Positions 1 to 7,120 of a stretch of DNA of 64,000 nucleotides are shown in pieces. Location: NCBI GenBank assembly GCA_016711875.1, contig JADJSD010000001.1:310001-374000 (forward strand), given 5' to 3'. The stretch's first letter is position 1. Each line of letters opens with the position of its first letter. The notes beneath the pieces were generated by a model. It ran no database searches. It worked only from the letters and a program-made list of their open reading frames with translations, and was not told the origin of the DNA. The position numbers were made by a program, and so were the translations under genes. Source of the DNA: Betaproteobacteria bacterium (lineage in GTDB: Bacteria; Pseudomonadota; Gammaproteobacteria; Burkholderiales; Usitatibacteraceae).

Positions 1-259
1 AGCTCATGCTCCAGCGGAACGAGAGGTCCACCTGCTTGTTGTACAGCCCGCCCTCGCTCTCGCGGATCACGGTGCCGAACCACCCGAAGAGCATGTAGAA
101 GAGGATCGCGAGGCCGGCGAGGAAGATCCAGCCGCCGCCGCCGATCGAGTTCATCCACATCACGCCGCCGAAGGCCATGACGAGAAGCGCCGCCGATCCC
201 ACGAGGGGCCAGTGCGAGGGGGGTGCGAAGTAGTAACCGCCGGTTGGTGCGTTGCCCAC
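1..259 (-). CDS. coxC: cytochrome c oxidase subunit III, N-terminal part (runs off left edge)
   Basis: Third core membrane subunit of an aa3-type haem-copper oxidase, which reduces O2 with electrons from cytochrome c. Only 86 residues are visible. They begin MGNAPTGGYYFAPPSHWPLV, typical of proteobacterial subunit III, and contain two hydrophobic segments at about residues 17-37 and 40-64. The start is GTG at 259, with AAGGGAG ending 7 bases upstream. It is the last visible gene of the cox operon, downstream of ctaG and a DUF2970 gene, which is the usual betaproteobacterial order. The rest of the gene lies outside the window. Confidence 0.93.
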   Translation of the reverse strand, partial: MGNAPTGGYYFAPPSHWPLVGSAALLVMAFGGVMWMNSIGGGGWIFLAGLAILFYMLFGWFGTVIRESEGGLYNKQVDLSFRWSMS

Positions 260-305
260 GGGTTGACTCCCTTTGGTGTCCAGTTCGACTGCCTTGTCGT
301 TGCCG

Positions 306-479
306 CTAGCGCGTCACGAGCTTCACGAGCCCGTAGAGCGCCAGCACGAAAATCGCGGTGCTCACCAGGGCCGCGGCGATCACCGCCTGCGGCGTGAGCT
401 TCTTCGCGTCGTCGTCGTACTCCGCCTTGCGGCGCACGCCGAAGAAGCTCCAGAAGACCGCCTTGAACGCGCCGATCAC
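306..479 (-). CDS. DUF2970 small membrane protein
   Basis: 57-residue protein of the DUF2970 family, regularly found between ctaG and the subunit III gene in betaproteobacteria. The N-terminal half contains the family-like AVFWSFFGVRRK and an acidic YDDDAKK stretch; residues 32-54 form one membrane segment. The start is GTG at 479, which overlaps the ctaG stop as GTGA, so translation is probably coupled. Its molecular function is unknown; a role in oxidase assembly is inferred only from position. Confidence 0.8.
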   Translation of the reverse strand: MIGAFKAVFWSFFGVRRKAEYDDDAKKLTPQAVIAAALVSTAIFVLALYGLVKLVTR

Positions 480-1000
480 GTCGTCCCCGGCGCTTCGAAG
501 AAGGTGTAGGAGAGCGAGATGGTGGCCATGTCCTTCGGTGCGTCGGGGCGCACCCGGAACACGACGGGCATCACCCGCTCCTCGCCGGCGGCCAGGGTCT
601 GGTTGGAGAAGCAGAAGCACGCCTGCTTCTCGATGTACTTGCCGGCGTTCGCGGGCGCGGCGTTCATCACCGCGTGCGCCGTCACCGCGCGACCCAGGGT
701 GTTCACCACGCGGTAGTTCACGGTGGCGAGCTCGCCCGGATGGATGGACACCTGGCGATCGATCGCCTCGAAGCGCCAGGGCAGCCCGCTCGAGGAGGCC
801 ACCAACTCGACCGTCACCGACCGGCTCGCGTCCACCTGCGTGTTGGCGCCCGCCACCGCGCGCGTCTGCGTGATGCCGAGCGCCTCGCAGATCTGCCGGT
901 ACATGGGAACCATCGCGAACCCGAAGCCCGTCATGAGCACCACGATCACGAGCAACTTGCCCATGAGCTGGCGGTTCTGGGTCTCGAGGGCGGCGTTCAT
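476..1000 (-). CDS. ctaG: cytochrome c oxidase assembly protein CtaG (Cox11 family)
   Basis: Copper chaperone that delivers Cu to the CuB site of subunit I. The 174-residue protein has one N-terminal membrane segment (about residues 14-34), then the periplasmic Cox11 beta domain. The copper-binding CFCF motif of the family is visible at residues 128-131 (QACFCFSNQ), and MVPMYRQICE follows the membrane segment as usual. The ATG at 1000 overlaps the stop of the preceding small assembly gene by one base (TGATG). Its own stop overlaps the DUF2970 GTG, so three genes are translationally chained. Confidence 0.96.
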   Translation of the reverse strand: MNAALETQNRQLMGKLLVIVVLMTGFGFAMVPMYRQICEALGITQTRAVAGANTQVDASRSVTVELVASSSGLPWRFEAIDRQVSIHPGELATVNYRVVNTLGRAVTAHAVMNAAPANAGKYIEKQACFCFSNQTLAAGEERVMPVVFRVRPDAPKDMATISLSYTFFEAPGTT

Positions 1001-1125
1001 CAGCGCAGGAACATCTTGGCCATGACGGTGAGGTAGATGAGGACGGCGGTCGCCCCGAGCACGAGCGCCGAGACGAGCGCGGCCTTGCGGCGCGGGTTCG
1101 GCACGGAGGGTTGTTCGCGGCTCAT
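1000..1125 (-). CDS. cytochrome oxidase small assembly protein (41 aa)
   Basis: Short reading frame encoding MSREQPSVPNPRRKAALV, then a single membrane helix (about residues 16-35) ending KMFLR. Size, basic N-terminus, single helix and position between coxA and ctaG match the small assembly proteins of betaproteobacterial cox operons. It starts 15 bases after the coxA stop and its stop TGA shares one base with the ctaG start. Sequence similarity is judged by eye only; the function (stabilising oxidase assembly) is inferred from family and position. Confidence 0.8.
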   Translation of the reverse strand: MSREQPSVPNPRRKAALVSALVLGATAVLIYLTVMAKMFLR

Positions 1126-1140
1126 GGCGTTCTGCGCCCC

Positions 1141-2733
1141 TTATTTCACGACCGGCGCGGTCTCGAAGGTGTGGTACGGCGCGGGCGTCGGCAGGTGCGT
1201 CCATTCGAGCGTGTCGGCGCCTTCCCAGGGCAGCTGCTCGCTCTTGCGGCCGGAGCGGATGCACTCGATCACGACGTAGAGGAAGAGGAGCTGCGAGAAG
1301 CCGAAGATGAACGCCCCGACCGAGGACCACATGTTCCACTCGGCGAACTGCAGCGCGTAGTCCGGGATCCGGCGCGGCATGCCCGCCAGGCCCAGGAAGT
1401 GCTGGGGGAAGAAGGCGATGTTGAAGCCGATCACCGACAGCCAGAAGTGCGCCTTGCCGAGCGTCTCGCTGTACATGTTTCCCGTCCACTTCGGCAGCCA
1501 GAAGTAAACGCCGGCGAAGATGGCGAAGAGCGCGCCCGAGACGAGCACGTAGTGGAAATGCGCCACCACGTAGTAGGTGTTGTGAAGCGTGATGTCCACC
1601 GGGGTGATGGCGAGCACCAGGCCCGAGAACCCGCCGATCGTGAACAGGCACAGGAATCCGATCGAGAAGAGCATGGGCGTCTCGAAGGTCATGGAGCCCT
1701 TCCACATGGTCGCGATCCAGTTGAAGATCTTCACGCCCGTAGGCACGGCGATCAGCATGGTCGCGTACATGAAGAACAGGTTGCCCGCCGCCGGCATGCC
1801 CACCGTGAACATGTGGTGGCCCCACACGATGAAGGACAGGATCGCGATGGAGGCCGTGGCGTACACCATCGAGGCGTAGCCGAAGAGCGGCTTCCTCGCG
1901 AAGGCCGGGATGATCGCCGAGACGACCCCGAAGGCCGGCAGGATCATGATGTACACCTCCGGGTGCCCGAAGAACCAGAAGATGTGCATGAACATCGTCG
2001 GATCGCCGCCGCCGGCCGCGTTGAAGAACGAGGTGCCGAAGTGGCGGTCGGTGAGCAGCATGGTGACCGCGCCCGCGAGCACCGGCATCACCGCGATGAG
2101 CAGGTACGCGGTGATGAGCCAGGTCCACACGAAGAGGGGCATCTTCATGAGGGTCATGCCCGGCGCGCGCAGGTTCAGGATCGTCGTGATGATGTTGATC
2201 GAGCCCATGATCGACGAGGCGCCCAGGATGTGGACGGCGAGGATCGTCATGTCGATCGAGATGCCCTGCTGGATGATGAGCGGCGGATAGAGCGTCCAGC
2301 CCGAGGCGGCGGCGCCGCCCGGCACGAAGAACGAGGCGACCAGCAGGATGGCGGCCGGCACCACGAGGTAGAAGCTCCAGTTGTTCATGCGCGGGAAGGC
2401 CATGTCGGCCGCGCCGATCTGCATCGGGATCAGCCAGTTCGCGAAGCCGACCCAGGCCGGCATGATCGCGCCGAACACCATCACGAGGCCGTGCACGGTC
2501 GTGAGCGAGTTGAAGAACTCGGGGTTCACGAACTGCAGGCCCGGCTGGAAGAGCTCGGCGCGGATGAGGAGCGCCATCACCCCGCCCATGAGGAACATCG
2601 TGAACGAGAACCACAGGTACAGCGTGCCGATGTCCTTGTGGTTGGTCGTGAAGAGCCATCGCTTGATGCCCGTCGGGTGATGGGCGTGGTCGTCGTGGTG
2701 GGCGTGGTCTTGGGCGTGGGCTGCTGCGGTCAT
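1141..2733 (-). CDS. coxA: cytochrome c oxidase subunit I
   Basis: Catalytic subunit (530 aa, normal length) of an A-type haem-copper oxidase, carrying low-spin haem a and the haem a3-CuB centre, with 12 membrane helices. Visible signatures are HPEVYIMILPAFG (CuB histidine and the Tyr partner), WGHHMFTVGM (two CuB histidines), and HNTYYVVAHFHYVL (haem-ligand histidines). The N-terminus is His-rich and precedes KRWLFTTNHKDIGTLYLWF, a canonical start of the family. It lies between coxB, which ends 54 bases upstream, and the small assembly gene, and is co-transcribed with both. Confidence 0.98.
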   Translation of the reverse strand: MTAAAHAQDHAHHDDHAHHPTGIKRWLFTTNHKDIGTLYLWFSFTMFLMGGVMALLIRAELFQPGLQFVNPEFFNSLTTVHGLVMVFGAIMPAWVGFANWLIPMQIGAADMAFPRMNNWSFYLVVPAAILLVASFFVPGGAAASGWTLYPPLIIQQGISIDMTILAVHILGASSIMGSINIITTILNLRAPGMTLMKMPLFVWTWLITAYLLIAVMPVLAGAVTMLLTDRHFGTSFFNAAGGGDPTMFMHIFWFFGHPEVYIMILPAFGVVSAIIPAFARKPLFGYASMVYATASIAILSFIVWGHHMFTVGMPAAGNLFFMYATMLIAVPTGVKIFNWIATMWKGSMTFETPMLFSIGFLCLFTIGGFSGLVLAITPVDITLHNTYYVVAHFHYVLVSGALFAIFAGVYFWLPKWTGNMYSETLGKAHFWLSVIGFNIAFFPQHFLGLAGMPRRIPDYALQFAEWNMWSSVGAFIFGFSQLLFLYVVIECIRSGRKSEQLPWEGADTLEWTHLPTPAPYHTFETAPVVK

Positions 2734-2787
2734 GGGGGACTCCGCTGTGCTGTATTCGTGGATTGGCTGGGGGCGGGCGGTTGCGAA

Positions 2788-3978
2788 TCAGCCCTTGCGA
2801 GCGGCCTTCACTTCGGAAGGCTGCACCTCGCCGGCCTTGTTGCCCCAGGCCGTACGCGTGTAGGTGATGACGGCGGCGAGCTCCGTGTCGCTCAGGCGCG
2901 CGAAGGAGGCCATGGCCGTGCCCTGCTTGCCGGCGAGCACGAGCGCGATCTGGGCGCCCTTGGGTCCGGTCGCGATCTTCGAGCCGTCGAGCGCCGGGAA
3001 CGCGGGCGGCACGCCCTTGCCCGTCGCCTGGTGGCAGGCGAGGCAGTTGGCGGCATAGAGCTTCTCGCCCAGGGCCTTCAGCTCGTCGGCCGACCATTTC
3101 TTGTTCGGGTCTTCCGCGGGCGAGGCGGCGCCTGCCGGAGCCGCGGAGGCCACCATCACGGCGGGCGAGGCGGCCTTCTGCTCCTTCACCCAGGTGGCGT
3201 AATCCTCCGGCGACTTCGCGACCACGACGATGGGCATGTAGCCGTGCTCCTTGCCGCAGATCTGGCTGCACTGGCCGCGGTAGGTGCCGGGCTTGTCGGC
3301 CTTGAACCACGTGTCCTTCACGAATCCGGGGATGCCGTACTGGTTCACGCCGAGCTGCGGCACGTACCAGCCGTGGATCACGTCGTTGGCGGTGACGAGC
3401 AGGCGCACCTTCTTGCCGGCCGGCACGACCATGGGCTTGTCGACCTCGAGGAGGTAATCGGCGTTCTTCTTCTCGCCCTTCTTGTCCCACTCCTCGATCT
3501 GCGCGCGCGGGGTGGAGAGCAGCGAATTGAACTTCACGCCGTCCTGCAGGTAGTCGTACTCCCACGCCCACTGGTAGGCCGTCACCTTGATGGTGAGGTC
3601 GGGATTGGAGGCGTCCTTCATCTCGAGCACCGTCTTCGTGGCCGGGTAGGCCATGCCGATCAGGATGATGAAGGGGATGACGGTCCAGATGATCTCGACC
3701 GTGGTGTTCTCGTGGAAGTGGGCGGCCTTGGCGCCGGCGGCCTTGCGGTGGGTGAACACCGAATAGAACATCGCGCCGAAGACGATGACGAAGATGCCCA
3801 CGCACACCCACAGGATCGCGAAATGCAGGTCGTAGATCTGCTGCGCGATCGGGGAGGCCGGCGGCAGGATGTCCACGTCGTAGGCCGCTGTCGCGGCGAA
3901 CGACGCGCTGGCGGCGGCCGCGGTCGCGGCGGTCCGGAGGGTGTTGCGAAGCATGTTGGCGCCCATGTTGTCAGTCAT
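2788..3978 (-). CDS. coxB: cytochrome c oxidase subunit II with C-terminal cytochrome c domain
   Basis: Electron-entry subunit of the oxidase. It has an N-terminal signal or first helix, two membrane helices up to about residue 115, the CuA cupredoxin domain with GQCSQICGKEHGYMPIVV (CuA Cys, Cys, His and Met ligands), an Ala/Pro linker, and a C-terminal class I cytochrome c domain with CLACH and a distal Met. The fused haem domain makes this a caa3-like subunit that can accept electrons by itself. The ATG at 3978 overlaps the DUF2244 stop as ATGA. An in-frame ATG at 3966 lies 12 bases after AAGGGAG and is an alternative start. Confidence 0.96.
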   Translation of the reverse strand: MTDNMGANMLRNTLRTAATAAAASASFAATAAYDVDILPPASPIAQQIYDLHFAILWVCVGIFVIVFGAMFYSVFTHRKAAGAKAAHFHENTTVEIIWTVIPFIILIGMAYPATKTVLEMKDASNPDLTIKVTAYQWAWEYDYLQDGVKFNSLLSTPRAQIEEWDKKGEKKNADYLLEVDKPMVVPAGKKVRLLVTANDVIHGWYVPQLGVNQYGIPGFVKDTWFKADKPGTYRGQCSQICGKEHGYMPIVVVAKSPEDYATWVKEQKAASPAVMVASAAPAGAASPAEDPNKKWSADELKALGEKLYAANCLACHQATGKGVPPAFPALDGSKIATGPKGAQIALVLAGKQGTAMASFARLSDTELAAVITYTRTAWGNKAGEVQPSEVKAARKG

Positions 3979-4451
3979 CTCCCTTGTTCGGTCACCGGCA
4001 TCCGGCGACCGAGCTCGGCGGCCCAGAGGCGCCGCCGCTCGTCGGTGAGCATCCGGCCGATGTCGACCGACTTGCCCGCGTATCTCAGTTGCAGCTCGCA
4101 CCGGCCGGGCCGGTCTCGAACCACGAGCCGCGCCCACGGCGCGTGCCCCTCGAAACTCACCACCCGCGCGCCGGAGCGCGCCTCGATCCGGACCCGGGGG
4201 CCCGCGATCTCGAGCCGTTCGTAGTCCCCGTCGTGGCACGCGATCCGGTGGAACGCGTAGGCCAGGACGGCGACCTCGAGCCCCGCAAAGGGCAGGACCG
4301 GCCAGGCCCCCAGGAAGACGGTCGCCACGGCCCCGAGGGCGAGCGGCAGGACCGCCAGCGCGGCGAGGCAGGCCGCGCGGCCGTGCGGCCCCAACGATCG
4401 GTTGGGTACCGCCATCCAAATCTGGGGTGGCTGATCTGGCAGGGTCGACAT
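3975..4451 (-). CDS. DUF2244 domain membrane protein
   Basis: 158-residue protein with two closely spaced hydrophobic segments (about residues 25-45 and 50-68) followed by a beta-rich domain with YERLEIAGPRVRIEARSG, as in DUF2244 proteins found upstream of cox genes in betaproteobacteria. It is the first gene after the operon promoter and overlaps coxB by ATGA. No catalytic residues are recognisable. Its role is unknown; position suggests a link to oxidase biogenesis. Confidence 0.85.
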   Translation of the reverse strand: MSTLPDQPPQIWMAVPNRSLGPHGRAACLAALAVLPLALGAVATVFLGAWPVLPFAGLEVAVLAYAFHRIACHDGDYERLEIAGPRVRIEARSGARVVSFEGHAPWARLVVRDRPGRCELQLRYAGKSVDIGRMLTDERRRLWAAELGRRMPVTEQGR

Positions 4452-4477
4452 CGGGCGGGTGGAACGGCTAGCGGCGA

Positions 4478-4507
4478 ATTCTAGCCGATGCGCTTGATCC
4501 AGCGCAA
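4478..4507 (-). promoter_or_regulatory. cox operon promoter with FNR/Anr-like box
   Basis: Read on the minus strand, TTGCGC (-35, positions 4507-4502) and TAGAAT (-10, 4483-4478) are separated by 18 bases, and the DUF2244 ATG follows 27 bases after the -10. On the plus strand TTGATCCAGCGCAA (4494-4507) covers the -35. It resembles the FNR/Anr consensus TTGAT-N4-ATCAA with one perfect half and two mismatches in the other. This suggests oxygen-dependent control of the oxidase operon, but binding is not shown by the sequence. Confidence 0.5.
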
Positions 4508-4527
4508 AGAAACCTTACCCCCTAGGG

Positions 4528-4755
4528 TTACTGCGGCCCGCCCGGGGACTCCTCGTCCCCCTCGCCGGGAAGGCCCTGCGCCCCCGGATCGCTCTTCACC
4601 GGGATGCGGTAGGCCTCGGAGGCCCAGGCGCCCAGGTCCACCAACCGGCACCGTTCGCTGCAGAACGGGCGCCAGGGGTTGGCGGGGGAGTATTCGGCCG
4701 ATTCGCCGCAGCCGGGGCAGGCGACCTGCCGGGCCGGGCGGCCGGCGCCGTTCAC
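4528..4755 (-). CDS. yacG: DNA gyrase inhibitor YacG (zinc-binding)
   Basis: 75-residue protein with the YacG four-cysteine zinc site: CPGCG near residue 13 and FCSERCRLVDLG near residue 31, followed by the conserved WASEAYRIP. In E. coli YacG binds GyrB and inhibits gyrase. The C-terminal tail is acidic and low-complexity. The start GTG at 4755 overlaps the zapD stop as GTGA. The zapD-yacG pair downstream of coaE is a conserved order in gamma- and betaproteobacteria. Confidence 0.93.
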   Translation of the reverse strand: MNGAGRPARQVACPGCGESAEYSPANPWRPFCSERCRLVDLGAWASEAYRIPVKSDPGAQGLPGEGDEESPGGPQ

Positions 4756-5507
4756 AGGTTGCAGAAGGCGAGCTCGAAGGCGACGTCGTGCTCGAACACG
4801 CGCGACTTCTGGACACCTTCGGGCACGAGGAACCGGATGTTGAGCGCGTACTTGTTCGCGCTGATCTCCGGCACGCAGGCGAGCGCCTCGGGCAGCGTGA
4901 GCCGGAGCATCTGCGCCGGCTTCTCGCTCGGGCCCTGCTGGAAGACGCCCTGCGTCGCCACCAGCGCGACCGTGCGGCCGCTTTCCCGCAGCACCCGCAG
5001 CACGATCGAGAGCGCGTCGTGGATGGGGTCGAGCGGTTGCATCCAGGTGAGCAGGTCCGCGCGGCGGGCCTCGACCGGCCGGTGCATCCAATAATGATAG
5101 GAGGGCAGGTCGAATTCGCTCGTCCCGCCGGGAATGCTCGCGCGCTGCTTGATGGCCATGAGCCACTCGTTCTCGCGAAGCAGCTGGCCCGTCTTTCCGG
5201 ACAGGCCGTGCAGGTTGGTGAACGCCCGGTCGATGTCCCGCAGGATGAGGTCGAGCTTTTCCTCCGAAATGGCCGGGTTGGCCCGCAGGGCGTCGAGGAA
5301 GGTCCGTTGCCGGTCCAGTTCCTGGAGCAGGTCGCTCTTCAGGTCCGCCCGGCCCGCCACCTCGAGGATCTCGAACATGCCGGAGAGGCACGCATGGTGG
5401 TCGTGGGGCGTGTCGTGCTTCAGGAAGAACGTCACCCGGTCGTACAGATCCTCCAGCCGAAGCAGCGTGCGTACGCGCTCGTTCAGGGGGTATTCGTAGG
5501 TGATCAC
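4752..5507 (-). CDS. zapD: cell division protein ZapD
   Basis: 251-residue FtsZ-binding protein (formerly DUF1342/YacF) that bundles FtsZ filaments at midcell. It opens ITYEYPLNERVRTLLRLE after the start codon and has FEILEVAGRADLKSD and YHYWMHRP, all typical of the family, and is of normal length. The start is GTG at 5507, chosen because family members begin at this residue; the ribosome site before it is weak. It is followed by yacG with a four-base overlap and preceded by coaE across 87 bases that hold a likely promoter. Confidence 0.95.
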   Translation of the reverse strand: MITYEYPLNERVRTLLRLEDLYDRVTFFLKHDTPHDHHACLSGMFEILEVAGRADLKSDLLQELDRQRTFLDALRANPAISEEKLDLILRDIDRAFTNLHGLSGKTGQLLRENEWLMAIKQRASIPGGTSEFDLPSYHYWMHRPVEARRADLLTWMQPLDPIHDALSIVLRVLRESGRTVALVATQGVFQQGPSEKPAQMLRLTLPEALACVPEISANKYALNIRFLVPEGVQKSRVFEHDVAFELAFCNL

Positions 5508-5552
5508 GGCGCGTTTTCCCGGGGAGCGGGGACGACTTCAGGGGTTCGCCGC

Positions 5553-5582
5553 ATTGTGGGGCATCGCCGCCCTCCTTGACAA
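5553..5582 (-). promoter_or_regulatory. candidate zapD-yacG promoter
   Basis: On the minus strand TTGTCA (5582-5577) and CACAAT (5558-5553) are 18 bases apart, about 45 bases before the zapD GTG. The match to the sigma-70 consensus is 5/6 and 4/6. The spacer contains AAGGAGG followed by an ATG that opens an eight-codon frame (5564-5538). That mini-frame could be a leader peptide, but it overlaps the promoter elements, so I favour the promoter reading. Confidence 0.35.
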
Positions 5583-5594
5583 ATCCGGCGGGGC

Positions 5595-6188
5595 TCAATC
5601 ACGGCGAATCCGCCGGTCGAGGGCCGCCACCTGGGCCTGGAGCGCCTCCCGGCTGCCGCCATTCCAGAGCACGTCGTCGGCCGCCTGCAGCCGGCGCCAC
5701 CGGGGCCATTGCGCCGCCATGATCGCCCGGACCTCGGCCTCGGAAAGCCCCGAGCGGGCCACCGTCCGGGCGACCTGCAGGGATTCCGGGCAATCCACCA
5801 CCACGACGCGCCCGACCCGCCGGGCCCAGGTGCCCGACTCGAAAAGGAGGGGGACGACGAGAACGGCATAGGGGCCACGGGCGTTCTCGAGGCGCCGGGT
5901 GCTTTCCTCGCGGATGCGCGGGTGCAGGACTGCCTCCAAACGCAGGCGCTCGTCCGGACTCGAGAACACGCGCTGCCGCATGGCCGCCCGGTCGAGCCCG
6001 CCATCGGCCGCCAGCACGGCGGGGCCGAATGTGTTGACAAGCGCGTCGATGGCGCCGCCTCCTGAAGCGGTCATTTCGCGGGAGATCAGGTCCGTATCGA
6101 CGATGATCGCGCCCAATGCCGCCAAGCTGTCCGCCACGGCGCTCTTGCCGGACCCGATGCCGCCCGTCAGGCCGACTGTCGGAATCAC
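5595..6188 (-). CDS. coaE: dephospho-CoA kinase
   Basis: Last enzyme of coenzyme A synthesis: it phosphorylates the 3'-hydroxyl of dephospho-CoA with ATP. The 197-residue protein has the P-loop GLTGGIGSGKSAVAD at residues 6-20, the DTDLISRE segment near residue 32, and the RVVVVDCPE strand near residue 125, all as expected for CoaE. The ATG at 6188 overlaps the pilD stop as ATGA, so it is coupled to the prepilin peptidase gene, a standard betaproteobacterial arrangement. Confidence 0.97.
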   Translation of the reverse strand: MIPTVGLTGGIGSGKSAVADSLAALGAIIVDTDLISREMTASGGGAIDALVNTFGPAVLAADGGLDRAAMRQRVFSSPDERLRLEAVLHPRIREESTRRLENARGPYAVLVVPLLFESGTWARRVGRVVVVDCPESLQVARTVARSGLSEAEVRAIMAAQWPRWRRLQAADDVLWNGGSREALQAQVAALDRRIRRD

Positions 6189-7051
6189 GCCGGGAATCGG
6201 CCCAGGTAGGCGATCACCGCGTCACGGCCCCAGAGCAGGCAGACGATGCCGCCCACCGCGAGCCAGGGCCCGAAGGGCATGCGCACCTCGCGCCCGCGCT
6301 TGGTGATGACCATCATCGCGATTCCGACCACGGCCCCGGCGCCGGCGGAGACCAGGAGAGCGAGCGGCAGCGTCTGCCAGCCCGCCCAGGCGCCGATGGC
6401 CGCGAGGAACTTGAAGTCGCCGTAGCCCATCCCTTCCTTGCCGGCCAGCAGCTTGAAGCCCCAGTACACCGACCAGAGCAGGAGGTATCCGCCCACCGCG
6501 CCCAGCACCGCCGAGCGAAGGTCGACGAACGTTCCGCCGACATTCACGAGGAGCCCCAGCCACAGGAGGGGAAGCGTGAGGCGATCGGGCAGCAACTGCG
6601 TGTCGAAGTCGATGAAGGCGCAGGCGATGACCGTCCAGGCGAAGGCGAGCGCGGCCACGAGCGCGAAGCCGAAGCCCAGGCGCCAGGCGATGAAAGCCGA
6701 GACGACGGCCGTGAGCAGCTCCACCCCCGGATAACGCGCGGAGATCGGTGCCTTGCAGGCGGCGCACTTGCCGCCCAGGGCCAGCCAGCTCGCGACCGGC
6801 ACGTTCTGGAACGCCGTGATCGGCGCGCCGCAGCCCGGGCAGCGCGAGCGCGGATTCATCAGGTTGAAGACCGGCGAGTCGGGAACCTCCCGCCCTTCGA
6901 GCTCCGCGCAATCGGCGGCCCACTCGGCCCGCATCATGATCGGCAGGCGGTGGATCACGACGTTGAGGAACGAGCCCATGCACAGCCCGAGCATGCCCGC
7001 CGCGAAAGCGAGGGCCGCCGGGGAGGTCTGCAGGGTGGCGAGGAAGTCCAT
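6185..7051 (-). CDS. pilD: prepilin peptidase / N-methyltransferase PilD
   Basis: Inner-membrane aspartic peptidase (A24A) that cleaves the leader of type IV prepilins and N-methylates the new N-terminus. The 288-residue protein has GMLGLCMGSFLNVVIHRLP at the N-terminus, a cytoplasmic zinc site made of CPGC and CAAC, and the catalytic aspartates in FIDFDTQLLPDRLT and in the GxGD motif MGYGDFKF. About seven or eight membrane helices can be traced. It starts just past the terminator that follows pilC, so it may have its own promoter, and it overlaps coaE. Confidence 0.97.
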   Translation of the reverse strand: MDFLATLQTSPAALAFAAGMLGLCMGSFLNVVIHRLPIMMRAEWAADCAELEGREVPDSPVFNLMNPRSRCPGCGAPITAFQNVPVASWLALGGKCAACKAPISARYPGVELLTAVVSAFIAWRLGFGFALVAALAFAWTVIACAFIDFDTQLLPDRLTLPLLWLGLLVNVGGTFVDLRSAVLGAVGGYLLLWSVYWGFKLLAGKEGMGYGDFKFLAAIGAWAGWQTLPLALLVSAGAGAVVGIAMMVITKRGREVRMPFGPWLAVGGIVCLLWGRDAVIAYLGRFPA

Positions 7052-7062
7052 GGCGGGGTGCG

Positions 7063-7099
7063 AAAAAAACCGGGCGCGGGAAGGCTCTCCCGCGCCCGG
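7063..7099 (-). terminator. intrinsic terminator after pilC
   Basis: Read on the minus strand, a 12-bp perfect stem (7099-7088 paired with 7081-7070, loop of 6) is followed directly by seven T residues (7069-7063). It lies 22 bases after the pilC stop and 12 bases before the pilD ATG. This is a textbook Rho-independent terminator and separates pilB-pilC from pilD-coaE. Confidence 0.9.
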
Positions 7100-7120
7100 C
7101 GTGGTTTACCGGTCCGGCGC

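Noticed and set aside
476..3811. A minus-strand frame of over 1100 codons across coxB, coxA and ctaG
   Set aside because: Only its last 174 codons (ctaG) are real; the rest is a GC-rich shadow of coxA/coxB with no protein-like composition. Similar long shadows exist at 1111-4224, 6116-8539 and 27787-32067.
5538..5564. Eight-codon frame with AAGGAGG before zapD as a leader peptide
   Set aside because: It overlaps a -35/-10 pair, so it would lie partly upstream of the transcription start; chance is more likely.
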